From Betaproteobacteria bacterium (GTDB taxonomy: Bacteria; Pseudomonadota; Gammaproteobacteria; Burkholderiales; UBA6910), in assembly GCA_016183615.1 (NCBI GenBank), contig JACPEG010000026.1, forward strand, positions 1 through 64,000: 64,000 nucleotides of DNA. Direction: 5' to 3'. A model generated the notes under the pieces. The model was not told the origin of the DNA, ran no database searches, and saw only the letters and a list, made by a program, of their open reading frames with translations. Both the position numbers and the translations under genes were made by a program. This document shows, piece after piece, positions 22,792-31,577 of this stretch (its first letter is position 1; each line of letters starts with the position of its first letter).

Positions 22792-24483
22792 CTACAGGTA
22801 GTAGAACACGAGATAAGAGGCCAACAGCACGGCCACCCACAGCACCATGCTGCCAGTGGGCCAGGTGCGCGCCAGCCGGCCCTCCGGACCGTGATGCCGA
22901 TACAGGTAAGCGCCGGCTTCACCTGCGACCCGTTCCAAGGTCCGCAGCAAGAATTCCCATCTGCGAAACCCGCCTCCCACAAGTGCTCGCGCCGCCAGCG
23001 GACCCAGGCGCCGGTAGAACCAGTCGACGTCGAGCGTGATGGTAAGCGTGCGCTGCAGATACCGGTCCAGCATCACGAAGAACGCCAGACCCGAGAACAG
23101 CAGCAGTTCCAGTTGCGACGCCACGTGCTCTCCCGTGTATGGCACGAACTCCACGGGGTAGGGGAGCAAGGCATAGAGCGGCTCCGGGTAAACCCCGATC
23201 GCAATGCACAGGAAGGAGAACAGAATCATGGCGAGCCGCATGTTCGCCGGCGGATCGGGGGGGCGCAGCCCCGAGTCCTTCTGGAAAAACACGAACCAGG
23301 GAAACTTGATGCCCGCGTGCAGGAACACGCCCGCCGAGGCCGCCGCCAGCAGCAGCCATACCAGCGCCAGATGCCCGTCAGCCGCCGCCTGGGAGATCAT
23401 GGACTTGCTGACAAAGCCGGAAGTGAGCGGGAAGGCCGAGATGGAGAGCGCCCCGACGATGCCGCACGCCGCGGTGAGCGGCATGCTCTGGAACAGGCCC
23501 CCCAGGTCGCTGCACTTGCGCCTGCCGGTCATGAAGAGCACCGAGCCCGCCGACATGAGCAGCAGCGCCTTGTAGATGATGTGGGTGAAGGCGTGGGAAG
23601 CGGCGCCGTTTATCGCCATCTCGGTGCCGAGCCCCGCCCCGGTGACCATGAATCCCACCTGGTTCACGATACTGTAGGCCAGGATGCGGCGCATGTCGTT
23701 CTCGAGCAGCGCGTACACGATCCCGTAGAAGATCATGATCAGCCCCAGGAACACCAGGATCTCCGCGCCGGGGAAGCCCCGCAGCAGCACGTACACCGCG
23801 GTCTTGGTCGTGAACGCCGAGAGAAACACGGTGCCGCTGTAGGAAGCCTCCGGGTAGGCGTCGGGGATCCAGGCCGAGAGCGGCGGCCCGCCGGCGTTGA
23901 CCAGGAAGCCGGCGAGGATCAGCCACTGGGGCCACAGGGAGAGGTCCATGCGCTCGAAGGCGATGGAACCGGTAACCGCCACCTGCCCGGCAATGCCTGC
24001 CATGAGCAGCACGCCGCCCATCAGGTGGATCATGAGATAGCGCAGGCTGGCGTTGTAGGCGGCGTCGGTGCCCGCGCTCCAGACCACCAGGGTCGAGCCG
24101 ATGGCCATCACTTCCCAGAAAACGAACAACGTCACCAGGTCGCCCGCCATCACGGCGCCGATGGCGCTTCCGGCATAGACGAAGGCGGCGGCCAGCTCCA
24201 GGGCGCGCTTCTGGTTGAGCGCAAACAGCCCGCCGCCGAAAGCCATCATGGCGAACACCGTGGCGAACAGGCGGCTCAGGCGGTCGCCCCGCACCGGCAC
24301 GATGTCGTAGTCGAGGAACCGGACGGTGGCACCCGCTCCGTCCGGCACGCTCCACACGAAGTAGAGGGCCACCGCGGGGAGCAGCAGGACCGCGGTCGCG
24401 CGGGCCGCTCCCCTCAGCGACGGCAGCAGCATCCCGCCGAGGACGAGGGTGAGGGCCGCGAACGGAACGGCGCTACCGGTCAT
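22792..24483 (-). CDS. MrpD-like proton-conducting antiporter subunit (third copy)
   Basis: A 563-aa membrane protein of the MrpD/NuoL-M-N superfamily with about 14-16 helices. Landmarks are VTLFVFWEVMAIGSTLVVW (ion-channel Glu on TM5), SAFTTKTAVYVLLRGFPG, RILAYSIVNQVGFMVTGAG and HAFTHIIYKALLLMSAGSV. It has a longer C-terminus than the two other MrpD-like proteins of the operon, with an added region (VDWFYRRLGPLAARALVGG and following) before a final helix, as in some Mbh/Mrp-type D subunits. It overlaps the preceding 80-aa gene by 11 bases and closes the operon. Confidence 0.9.
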   Translation of the reverse strand: MTGSAVPFAALTLVLGGMLLPSLRGAARATAVLLLPAVALYFVWSVPDGAGATVRFLDYDIVPVRGDRLSRLFATVFAMMAFGGGLFALNQKRALELAAAFVYAGSAIGAVMAGDLVTLFVFWEVMAIGSTLVVWSAGTDAAYNASLRYLMIHLMGGVLLMAGIAGQVAVTGSIAFERMDLSLWPQWLILAGFLVNAGGPPLSAWIPDAYPEASYSGTVFLSAFTTKTAVYVLLRGFPGAEILVFLGLIMIFYGIVYALLENDMRRILAYSIVNQVGFMVTGAGLGTEMAINGAASHAFTHIIYKALLLMSAGSVLFMTGRRKCSDLGGLFQSMPLTAACGIVGALSISAFPLTSGFVSKSMISQAAADGHLALVWLLLAAASAGVFLHAGIKFPWFVFFQKDSGLRPPDPPANMRLAMILFSFLCIAIGVYPEPLYALLPYPVEFVPYTGEHVASQLELLLFSGLAFFVMLDRYLQRTLTITLDVDWFYRRLGPLAARALVGGGFRRWEFLLRTLERVAGEAGAYLYRHHGPEGRLARTWPTGSMVLWVAVLLASYLVFYYL

Positions 24484-24715
24484 AGTACGTGTCCTTGCGC
24501 TTGAAAAACACGCCCAGCAGCTTCGCGAACAGGATCAGCACCGCGCAGGCCACGAAACCGAACCAGGCATGGAAGCCGAAACTGCCGTCCAGGCCGAAGT
24601 GGCCCGTGATCGGGAACAGGAACTCCAGCGCCACGGTCGCCCCCAGGACCGCGATGAACACCCGCCAGAGATGACGGATGGTTGCGGGCCGCACCAGCCA
24701 GTGTTTGCGCTCCAT
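24473..24715 (-). CDS. small membrane protein of the Mrp operon
   Basis: An 80-aa protein with two hydrophobic helices (HLWRVFIAVLGATVALEFLF and AWFGFVACAVLILFAKLLGVFF) joined by a short Gly/Phe-rich loop, and basic ends. The start follows GGAGGATAGAGC. It sits exactly between the second and third MrpD-like genes with overlaps, so it is part of the complex or its assembly. I recognise no named function; similar short proteins accompany Mrp-like operons in other proteobacteria. Confidence 0.8.
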   Translation of the reverse strand: MERKHWLVRPATIRHLWRVFIAVLGATVALEFLFPITGHFGLDGSFGFHAWFGFVACAVLILFAKLLGVFFKRKDTYYDR

Positions 24716-24718
24716 GCT

Positions 24719-26170
24719 CTATCCTCCGGCGAGTTGCCGCGCCAGGGCGAGGAACAGGTCAGGGAAGAAGAACAGCGCCACTGTCCCGCCCGCAGTCAGA
24801 GTCTGGGCGATCAGGATGGGCAGCGGCGCCTCCCCGTGCTCCGAATTGTGCCCGCCATGCGCCGGTGCTCGGAAAAACGCGTCGTATACGATGGGAAGAA
24901 AATAACCGGCGTTGAGCAGCGTGCTCGCCACGATCACGGCCACCGCCACCGTCTGCCCGCCGCCCACGGCGGCCTGCAGGATGTACCACTTGCTCAGAAA
25001 CCCGGCGAAGGGCGGCAGCCCGATCATCGACAACGCCCCTACCGCGAACGCCCCCATGGTCCACGGCATGCGCCGGCCGATCCCCGCCAGTTCGCTCACC
25101 TCGGTTTTGTGGGCCGCGGTATAAATGGCGCCGGCGGCGAAAAACAGGGTGATCTTGCCCAGGGCATGGGCGACGATATGCAGGGCGGCTCCGATCACCG
25201 AGATGGGTGTCAGGAGGGCCGCCGCCAGCACCACGTAGGAGAGCTGGCTCACGGTGGAATAGGCGAGGCGCCGCTTCAGGTTGTCCGAGCGCAGCGCCAC
25301 GATCGAGGCGACAATGATGGTGAAGCCGGCGACGAAGGGCAGCCAGTCCACGCTCTTCATGCCCGAGAGCGATTCGACGCCGAACACATAGACGATCACC
25401 TTCACCACGGAAAACACCCCGGCCTTCACCACCGCTACGGCGTGCAGCAGCGCGGAAACGGGCGTCGGGGCCACCATAGCTGCCGGCAGCCAGCGGTGAA
25501 ACGGCATCAGGGCCGCCTTGCCGATTCCGAACATGTACAGGGCAAGCAGCAGCCCCGTCGCGGCATTGCCGGTCTTTCCGGCGAGAATTCCCCCTGGCGT
25601 GAACTCCAGCGTCCCCGCCACCTGCCAGGTCCACAGGATACCGAGCAGCAGGAAGGCGATGGAGGTGCCGATGAGAACGCCCAGATAGGTGCGCCCGCCC
25701 TGGATCGCCTCCCGCGTCTCCTTGTGGGTGACCAGGGGATAGGTCGAAAGAGTGAGCATCTCGTAGAAGACGAACAGCGTGAGGAGGTTTCCCGCGAAGG
25801 CCACTCCCATGGTGCTGCCGAGGGCAATGGCAAAGCACACGTAGAAACGGGTCTGGTGCGCCTCCCGATTGCCGCGCATGTAGCCGATGGAGTAGATCGA
25901 GTTCACGATCCACAGACTGGAGGCCACCAGCGCGAACATCATGCCCAGGGGCTCCACCTCCAGCCGCAACGCGAGCTCCGGCAGGACCTCGGTGAGCACT
26001 GCCTGCGGGCGCGCCCCCGCCAGCACATCCGGCACGATGGAAGCCACGACCGATACCAGAACAAGAGCGGTCACCAGGGTAACCGCCTCCCGCAGGTTGG
26101 GAACTTTCCCGGTGGCCGCGATGAGCGCCGATCCCGCGAGGGGGACCGCAATAGCCCACGCCGGGTTCAT
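24719..26170 (-). CDS. mnhD: MrpD-like proton-conducting antiporter subunit (second copy)
   Basis: A 483-aa MrpD/NuoN-type membrane protein. Typical elements are SIYSIGYMRGNREAHQTRFY, LLTLFVFYEMLTLSTYPLVTH (TM5 Glu), GKAALMPFHRWLPAAMVAPTPVSALLHAVAVVKAGVF (the TM7-8 Lys region; only part is cited here by landmark) and RLAYSTVSQLSYVVLAAA. It is closest to NuoM/MrpD hybrids of respiratory-type antiporters. Its ATG at 26170 overlaps the first MrpD gene by four bases. An open frame that extends far upstream into that gene is rejected. Confidence 0.92.
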   Translation of the reverse strand: MNPAWAIAVPLAGSALIAATGKVPNLREAVTLVTALVLVSVVASIVPDVLAGARPQAVLTEVLPELALRLEVEPLGMMFALVASSLWIVNSIYSIGYMRGNREAHQTRFYVCFAIALGSTMGVAFAGNLLTLFVFYEMLTLSTYPLVTHKETREAIQGGRTYLGVLIGTSIAFLLLGILWTWQVAGTLEFTPGGILAGKTGNAATGLLLALYMFGIGKAALMPFHRWLPAAMVAPTPVSALLHAVAVVKAGVFSVVKVIVYVFGVESLSGMKSVDWLPFVAGFTIIVASIVALRSDNLKRRLAYSTVSQLSYVVLAAALLTPISVIGAALHIVAHALGKITLFFAAGAIYTAAHKTEVSELAGIGRRMPWTMGAFAVGALSMIGLPPFAGFLSKWYILQAAVGGGQTVAVAVIVASTLLNAGYFLPIVYDAFFRAPAHGGHNSEHGEAPLPILIAQTLTAGGTVALFFFPDLFLALARQLAGG

Positions 26171-27648
26171 GGCGTCCCTCCCATGAGCAACTGCGCCGCC
26201 TGCGTAGCGACGCCCACGGTCAGCCGCGTGTCGAGCCCGAAGTAGATGCAGGCCGCCACCAGCGCCCAGGCCGGCAGGAGCATGGACAGCGGCGCCTCCG
26301 TCACCTTCCGCGCGCGGGGCGCCGGCTCCTTGAAGTAGGCGGCTTCCACCACCCGCCACATATAGACCACCGCAAGCAGCGAGCTCAGGAGAATAAGCAC
26401 CGCAAGCCACCACCAGCCCCGCTCCAGTGCCGCCAGCACCAGGTACCACTTGCTCACGAAACCCACCGTCGTGGGCACTCCGATCAGGCTGAAGCCCCCG
26501 AGGACCACGCCGAAGGTGGTAAGAGGCATGGTTCGTCCGATGCCGCGGATACTGGCGATGGTCACACGATCGACCCGCAGCGCCATGCATCCGAGGAGCA
26601 GGAACAGCGCCCCTTTGGTCACGCCATGGTTTAGCAGGTGCACCAGGGTCGCCGTGAGCCCGGTGGCGGAGGCGGTGCTGACCCCCAGCGTGATGTACCC
26701 GATCTGGGCCACGCTGGAGTAGGCCAGCATGCGCTTCAGGTCGTCCTGATAGATGGCCACCGTGGAGGCCACGAACATGGCCGCCAGGGAAAGCACCAGC
26801 AGGATCGCGGGCACCTGCACCTGTTCCAAGACGAAGGACGCTCCGAAAACCGTGAAGAAGAAGCGCAGCAGCAGATACACGGCCACCTTGGTGGCGGTGG
26901 CCGCCACGAACGCGGTCACCATGGAGGGGGCATAGGCGTAGGCGTTGGGCAGCCACAGATGCAGGGGGAACAGGGCGAGCTTGAGCGAAATCCCCACCGT
27001 GAGGAACGCCAGCGCCGCCAACACCGGGCGGGTGTGCTCTACCTGGGGCACGCGCTGCGCCAAGTCCGCCAGGTTGAGCGTCCCCGTCATCAGGTACAGC
27101 AGACCAATCCCGATCACGATGAAGGTGGCGCCGATGGTCCCCATGATCAGGTACTGGTAGGAGGCGGTGAGCGCCCGGCGGTCCCTTCCCATCGCGATAA
27201 GAATGTAGGTGGCGAGCGAGGAGATCTCCAGAAATACGAATATGTTGAAGGCGTCGCCGGTGACCGCGATCCCGAGCAGGCCGGAGAGGCAAAGCAGGTA
27301 GGCGGCGTAGAACAGATGGTGCTGGCTGCGGGGCACCTCGTGGTCCACGCTCGCCCGGCTGAAGGTCATGACGACGGCGCCCACGAAGGACACCAGCACA
27401 AGCAGCAGACCGTTCACGGGATCCACCCGGTACTCGATGCCCCAGGGCGGCGCCCAGCTCCCGAGGCGGTAGGAGATTACCCCGGCCGACAGCGCCTCGG
27501 CAAGGAGCCCTGTCGCCACGTAAAGCATGGCCCAACTCACGGCCAGCGCGATGAGCCAGGCAGCGCGGGCATTGCGCACGATCACGCACAGGGGCGCCGC
27601 CAGCAGCGGCACGACCACCTGCAGGGCGGGAAAGTGGATAGCGATCAC
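26167..27648 (-). CDS. mnhD: Na+/H+ antiporter subunit MrpD (first copy)
   Basis: A 493-aa MrpD of normal length. It shows VTGDAFNIFVFLEISSLATY (TM5 Glu), ISLKLALFPLHLWLPNAYAYAP with the conserved Lys, and MLAYSSVAQIGYITLGVS. It begins with GTG at 27648, overlapping the mnhC stop by four bases. Of the three D-like proteins it is the most like canonical MrpD and stands at the canonical place after mnhC. Confidence 0.94.
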   Translation of the reverse strand: MIAIHFPALQVVVPLLAAPLCVIVRNARAAWLIALAVSWAMLYVATGLLAEALSAGVISYRLGSWAPPWGIEYRVDPVNGLLLVLVSFVGAVVMTFSRASVDHEVPRSQHHLFYAAYLLCLSGLLGIAVTGDAFNIFVFLEISSLATYILIAMGRDRRALTASYQYLIMGTIGATFIVIGIGLLYLMTGTLNLADLAQRVPQVEHTRPVLAALAFLTVGISLKLALFPLHLWLPNAYAYAPSMVTAFVAATATKVAVYLLLRFFFTVFGASFVLEQVQVPAILLVLSLAAMFVASTVAIYQDDLKRMLAYSSVAQIGYITLGVSTASATGLTATLVHLLNHGVTKGALFLLLGCMALRVDRVTIASIRGIGRTMPLTTFGVVLGGFSLIGVPTTVGFVSKWYLVLAALERGWWWLAVLILLSSLLAVVYMWRVVEAAYFKEPAPRARKVTEAPLSMLLPAWALVAACIYFGLDTRLTVGVATQAAQLLMGGTP

Positions 27649-27998
27649 GGCTCCTCGTCCTGGCGCTGGATTTCATCCTCCTCGATGGTGCCGTAGGCTT
27701 CCTGGATCCGCACCACCAGCGCCAGGCCGAGCGCAAGGGTCGCCACGCCCACCACGATGGCGGTAAGGATCAGGACATGAGGCAGCGGGTTGGAATAGAT
27801 CGTGAACCCCTCCGCAATGATGGGCGGCGTGCCGCCGATGATCTTGCCGGCGGAAATGTAGAGCAGGTAGACCGAGGTCTGGAATATGGACAGGCCCACC
27901 AGCTTTTTGACCAGATTGCCGCGGGCGATCACGATATAGAGCCCGATGGTGAGCAGCACCATGGCGACCCAGTAATTGAAATGGAAAACCACGTTCAT
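27645..27998 (-). CDS. mnhC: Na+/H+ antiporter subunit MrpC (NuoK-like)
   Basis: A 117-aa membrane protein with three helices, homologous to NuoK. Landmarks: FNYWVAMVLLTIGLYIVIARGNLVKKLVGLSIFQTS-type first half and LPHVLILTAIVVGVATLALGLAL near 75-97. It overlaps mnhB by four bases at its start and mnhD by four at its end. In Mrp complexes it links the B/A' part to the D subunits. Confidence 0.94.
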   Translation of the reverse strand: MNVVFHFNYWVAMVLLTIGLYIVIARGNLVKKLVGLSIFQTSVYLLYISAGKIIGGTPPIIAEGFTIYSNPLPHVLILTAIVVGVATLALGLALVVRIQEAYGTIEEDEIQRQDEEP

Positions 27999-28426
27999 TC
28001 GGGGTCGGGCCGGCGCGGGCGTCCGGCAAAGGCGTAGAAGATCGCGAGCATGACCCCGGCCACGGTGACACAAACCCCCGCCTCCACCCAGAACACGCCG
28101 CGCTCCTGGCCGTGCACCGGGTCGGAGGACAGCACGAAGTAATCGAGGTAGTTGCCCCCCAGCAAGATCCCCAGCACCCCCACGCCGCCGTAGATGACGA
28201 CGCCCAGGGCCACCAGGATCTCCACCAGGCGCGGCGGCACGAGCTTTCGGGCGTTGGCCAGGCCGAAAATGAGGGCGTAGAAAATCACACCCGCGGCGAT
28301 GATCACTCCTGCCTGGAAGCCGCCGCCCGGACCGAAGTCGCCGTGGAACTGGACGTAGAGGGCGAATAGCAGCGCGAAGGGGATTACGAGCTTGGCAATG
28401 ACTCGCAATACAAGGTAACCCTTCAT
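27995..28426 (-). CDS. mnhB: Na+/H+ antiporter subunit MrpB
   Basis: A 143-aa membrane protein with four helices. The MnhB signature FHGDFGPGGGFQAGVIIAAG lies near 27-46. Start and stop overlap the neighbours by four bases each. Length and sequence are normal for the family. Confidence 0.95.
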   Translation of the reverse strand: MKGYLVLRVIAKLVIPFALLFALYVQFHGDFGPGGGFQAGVIIAAGVIFYALIFGLANARKLVPPRLVEILVALGVVIYGGVGVLGILLGGNYLDYFVLSSDPVHGQERGVFWVEAGVCVTVAGVMLAIFYAFAGRPRRPDPE

Positions 28427-28968
28427 TCGTCTTCCCCCTTCCTTCCCCGGCGCCCAATCCCCAGGAGCAGGATCACTCCCACGCCCGCGGTGAAAATCAC
28501 CGTGGTCTCGCCCAGGGTATCGTAGCCCCGGTAGCTCGCCAGTACCGCGGTCACGATGTTGGGGATGCCCGTCTCGCGCACTCCGTCCTGGATGTAGCGC
28601 GGCGCCACGTGCTGGTGGATCGGCCCCGTCGGGTCGCCGAACACGGGCATGCCCAGGGTGCCGTAGATCAGCATGCCCGCGGTGACCACCGCCACCGCCA
28701 AGGGCAGCAGGGGTCGGTGCCCAGGTACGGCCTCCTCGCTCCTGGTGAGGTACAGGGTGCCGAGCAGGAGCACGGTGGAGATCCCCGCGCCGACCGAAGC
28801 CTCGGTCATGGCCACGTCCACCGCGTCCAGGACCACCAGCGTCGTCGCCATGAGGAAGCTGTAGATGCTGGAGAGCACCACCACCGCGAACAGGTTGCGG
28901 GTTCCGACTATGGCCAGGGCCACCGCCGCCAGCAGCAGGAGCAGCACCACATTGATCAGGACTTCGAT
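28423..28968 (-). CDS. MrpA C-terminal-domain protein (DUF4040/MnhB-like)
   Basis: About 175-181 aa with six hydrophobic helices, equal to the C-terminal part of MrpA: AVVVLSSIYSFLMATTLVVL, DAVDVAMTEASVGAGISTVL (with conserved Asp/Glu) and later GYDTLGETTVIFTAGVGVIL. The large NuoL-like part of MrpA is absent. The start is odd: no ATG, GTG or TTG exists where homologues begin. GGGAGAAG precedes an ATC at 28968 with good spacing and the homology starts there (IEVLINVVLLLLL); the first ordinary start is a GTG at 28950. I list the ATC version. The gene overlaps the end of mnhG either way. Confidence 0.82.
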   Translation of the reverse strand: MEVLINVVLLLLLAAVALAIVGTRNLFAVVVLSSIYSFLMATTLVVLDAVDVAMTEASVGAGISTVLLLGTLYLTRSEEAVPGHRPLLPLAVAVVTAGMLIYGTLGMPVFGDPTGPIHQHVAPRYIQDGVRETGIPNIVTAVLASYRGYDTLGETTVIFTAGVGVILLLGIGRRGRKGEDE

Positions 28969-29285
28969 GGCGCTTCTCCCGGGTTTTCCAGCAGTGGCCG
29001 CACCTTTCGGGCCAGCGCCGCCTTGGCGAGGGCGTGGGTGGCGGCGGGATTGGTGAACAGCAGCAGCACCAGGATCACCAGCAGCTTCCCCGTCACCTGG
29101 GAAAGCCCGGCCTGGAACATGAGGCCCACCAGGATAAGCCCAGCGCCCAGGGTATCGGTGACGCTGGCGGCATGCATGCGGGTGTAGAGGTCCGGCATGC
29201 GCAGCAACCCCACGGCGCCGATGATGCAGAAGGCGCCTCCCGCCAGCAGGCAAGCCCAGCTCAACATGTCTGCGGCCACGCTCAC
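28956..29285 (-). CDS. mnhG: Na+/H+ antiporter subunit MrpG
   Basis: About 109 aa with three helices: LSWACLLAGGAFCIIGAVGLLR, then MPDLYTRMHAASVTDTLGAG, the hallmark of MnhG, and VTGKLLVILVLLLFTNPAATHAL. The GTG at 29285 overlaps the mnhF stop by four bases (GTGA); a second GTG at 29279 has better spacing from GGAGG, and an ATG lies at 29267. The start is therefore uncertain by a few codons. Confidence 0.92.
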   Translation of the reverse strand: MSVAADMLSWACLLAGGAFCIIGAVGLLRMPDLYTRMHAASVTDTLGAGLILVGLMFQAGLSQVTGKLLVILVLLLFTNPAATHALAKAALARKVRPLLENPGEAPSKS

Positions 29286-29563
29286 TCGCCCTCCGGTTTT
29301 TCCAGCGGATCGCCCAGGCTGCCGAATTCGAAGAACTTCAGCACGGCGATGGTCCCCACGACGTTGAGCAGGGCGTACACGATGGCGAGATCCAGGAACT
29401 CCGGCCGGCCGCCCAGAAATCCGATCACCGAAAGGAGCAGGACCGCCACCGTACCGATGCTGTTGGCGGCGAGAACCCGGTCGAACACGGTCGGACCGCG
29501 CAGCGCGCGAACGAGAGCCAGCGCCAGGGTGACCAGGAGCGCCAGGGCGGTGACGGCGAACAT
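29282..29563 (-). CDS. mnhF: Na+/H+ antiporter subunit MrpF
   Basis: A 93-aa membrane protein with three helices and the MnhF segment RGPTVFDRVLAANSIGT (22-38), followed by FLDLAIVYALLNVVGTIAVL. It starts within the mnhE stop (TGATG, one-base overlap). Length and features are normal. Confidence 0.94.
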   Translation of the reverse strand: MFAVTALALLVTLALALVRALRGPTVFDRVLAANSIGTVAVLLLSVIGFLGGRPEFLDLAIVYALLNVVGTIAVLKFFEFGSLGDPLEKPEGE

Positions 29564-30063
29564 CAGCGGCCCCCCTCGAACTGCGACACCCGCCGGTCCA
29601 TGTCCCCCTGCGCCAGGCTCTCCGCCCCTTCGCGAGTGAGGGCATGGACCAGGATCTCTTCGGTGCTGACCTCCACCGAAACGGTGCCCGGGGTGAGGGT
29701 GATGGAGTTGGCGTAGGTAACGACTCCCACCGTGGTTTTCTGGCTGGGCTTGACCCGCACCAGGGTCGGGCTGATGGGCAGCCGGCGCTCGAGGATGATC
29801 CGGGAGACCGCCAGCGCCGACAGGACGATTTCCTTGACCAGCCAGGGCCAGTAAATCAACGACCGCCAGCCCAGGTGCACCGGGTGCCCCTCGTGATCCA
29901 CCAGGTCCATGCGCCAGCCGAAGGCGGTGATCGCCACCGCCGACGCGATGCCGGCCACGAGCAGGAACGGCGTGAAGTAGCCGGAGAGCAGCAGCCAGAA
30001 GGCAAACAGCGTGATTGCAGAGCTGACGGCGTACAGCACGGTGGCTCGGGTCGGATTCAGCAT
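29563..30063 (-). CDS. mnhE: Na+/H+ antiporter subunit MrpE
   Basis: A 166-aa protein with two or three N-terminal helices and a soluble C-terminal domain. LTPGTVSVEVSTEEILVHAL is the MnhE hallmark and SLIYWPWLVKEIVLSALAVSR precedes it. It is the first gene of the antiporter operon. The ATG at 30063 gives the normal family length; no good Shine-Dalgarno is visible, and no clear promoter could be assigned upstream. Confidence 0.92.
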   Translation of the reverse strand: MLNPTRATVLYAVSSAITLFAFWLLLSGYFTPFLLVAGIASAVAITAFGWRMDLVDHEGHPVHLGWRSLIYWPWLVKEIVLSALAVSRIILERRLPISPTLVRVKPSQKTTVGVVTYANSITLTPGTVSVEVSTEEILVHALTREGAESLAQGDMDRRVSQFEGGR

Positions 30064-30371
30064 GTGGGTTGTTCTACGCGCCACCAGGGGTCCCGTACAG
30101 TAGCGGGGATGGCTGCCCCGGCGGTACTTGGTGGCAATCCAGTCCGCAGAATGTCCCGCCTTCGCCGGCAGGGAGCGACGCGGGCAGCATCCCGGGCAGG
30201 GCCGACTGCGCATTCTATCGGCTTTTCCGCGGGCGATACAAATCAGGAGTTTCCCCAATTTGGCGCGTTTTCCCGGGCTGCGTGGCGATGCCCGGCGGGG
30301 CCCTCAGCTCCTGCCATTGCGCCACCGCCGGTCGACGGGAAACGGCGGGCCGCCGCTCGCCCCGCGTCCGA
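30064..30371. other. 308-bp intergenic region without recognisable content
   Basis: This lies between the end of the glycogen/trehalose operon and the start of the Mrp operon, both on the minus strand. It should hold the Mrp promoter. I see no gene, no strong hairpin with U-run and no repeat. Confidence 0.5.
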
Positions 30372-31544
30372 TCAGAATACCCGCGCCCGGAAAGCGTGGT
30401 GGGCGAGGAGAAACATGGCGGCGTTCCAGGACTGGCGCGGCATTCCGCAGGGCTCGCCGGTCTTGCCGTGCAGCCATTCGTTGAATTCCCATCCGTTCAG
30501 CGCGTTTGCGCGGGCGAGGCGCAGGAGCTCCTCCTGGGCCTTGCGCCGCTTTCCCGCGCGCAGCAGCGCCATCACCCAGAATCCGCCCACCAAGGGCCAG
30601 ATGCCCCCGTTGTGGTACTGGAACTCGAGATTCTGGCGGTGGCGGCCCATGTAGGCGCGCCATAACGTATCGTTGCGCGCAATGGGAGTGCAGGTGGCCC
30701 GCACCGGGTAGGCCGCGTCCTTCTGAGCCCCGGCGATGGCGCGCAGGATGCGTTCCGCGCGGTGGCCGTCCGCGAGTCCGAAAAGAATTGCAAGCAGATT
30801 GCCGAATACGTCCCCCTCCTCGCCCCAGAACGAAAGGTTGACGAAGCTCAGGTAGAGCTCCCGGTTGCGTGCCTTGTTGCGCACATAGTGGGTGAGCAGG
30901 CGCAGCCGCCGGTATTCCGGCAGGCGGCTGCCGAAGGGAAAAAACAGATCGTTGAAGTGGCGCCGAGTCTCCTGCGTTCTTTTAAGCCCGTAGAGCACCT
31001 TCACGTAATACCAGAGGGCATTGGTGTAAAGAACGAAACCGGAACGCGGCATGATGTCCGCCCAGTCGCTCGCCTCGTTCTGCTGAAGGAGAAAGATCTG
31101 CTGGTGCTCCTGGCAATGGAGCCAGTCGAGCGCCTTTTCGATCGGGCTCGCCAGGTCGCGCTCCATGCGCAGGTCGGAAAGCCGTTGTGCCAGGACTTTC
31201 ACCGCGATCAGCCACCACAGCGTGGCATCGATGCAGCCCAGGTACCAGAAATCCGCGGTTCCGCGTTGCACATCCACGTATTTCGGAATCTGTCCGTTGG
31301 GCGCCTGGTGGGCGGCAAGGGTGTAAAGGCTCGACCTGGCGCTCGCCTGGAGATCCTCCGCGCCACAATGGGCCTGCGCAATTGCGCAGATGCCGGCGTC
31401 CCTCCCGAACACCCGCGCGTAGCCGCGCTCCACCGCCCGCGAGGTGGGCGAGGAGGCGAGCAGCCCCTCGGGAGCGGCATTTTCCCTGAGCAGCCGGAGC
31501 GCTTCGCTCAGGCCCCGGGCGATGAGTTCAGCGCTTTTTTCCAT
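30372..31544 (-). CDS. (alpha/alpha)6-barrel glycoside hydrolase, amylo-alpha-1,6-glucosidase/neutral invertase-like
   Basis: A 390-aa cytosolic protein. Recognisable segments are RVFGRDAGICAIAQAHCG, HQAPNGQIPKYVDV, DFWYLGCIDATLWWLIAVKV, EASDWADIMPRSGFVLYTNAL and FQYHNGGIWPLVGGFW, all typical of a conserved group annotated as glycogen-debranching or neutral-invertase-like enzymes. The Asp pair in SDWAD and the NGGIWP loop are plausible active-site positions. Family assignment within these (alpha/alpha)6 hydrolases is uncertain. It is the last gene of the glycogen/trehalose operon, 33 bp after the MalQ-TreY fusion, so an alpha-glucan or sucrose-type substrate is likely. Confidence 0.75.
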   Translation of the reverse strand: MEKSAELIARGLSEALRLLRENAAPEGLLASSPTSRAVERGYARVFGRDAGICAIAQAHCGAEDLQASARSSLYTLAAHQAPNGQIPKYVDVQRGTADFWYLGCIDATLWWLIAVKVLAQRLSDLRMERDLASPIEKALDWLHCQEHQQIFLLQQNEASDWADIMPRSGFVLYTNALWYYVKVLYGLKRTQETRRHFNDLFFPFGSRLPEYRRLRLLTHYVRNKARNRELYLSFVNLSFWGEEGDVFGNLLAILFGLADGHRAERILRAIAGAQKDAAYPVRATCTPIARNDTLWRAYMGRHRQNLEFQYHNGGIWPLVGGFWVMALLRAGKRRKAQEELLRLARANALNGWEFNEWLHGKTGEPCGMPRQSWNAAMFLLAHHAFRARVF

Positions 31545-31577
31545 CGTGGTTCTCCGGAAGCAATCCGCCTTCCATGT

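Noticed and set aside
26171-27736. Upstream continuation of the second MrpD gene, giving a 1005-codon frame
   Set aside because: The added part is an Arg/Gly-rich shadow of the first MrpD gene; protein homology starts at the ATG at 26170.
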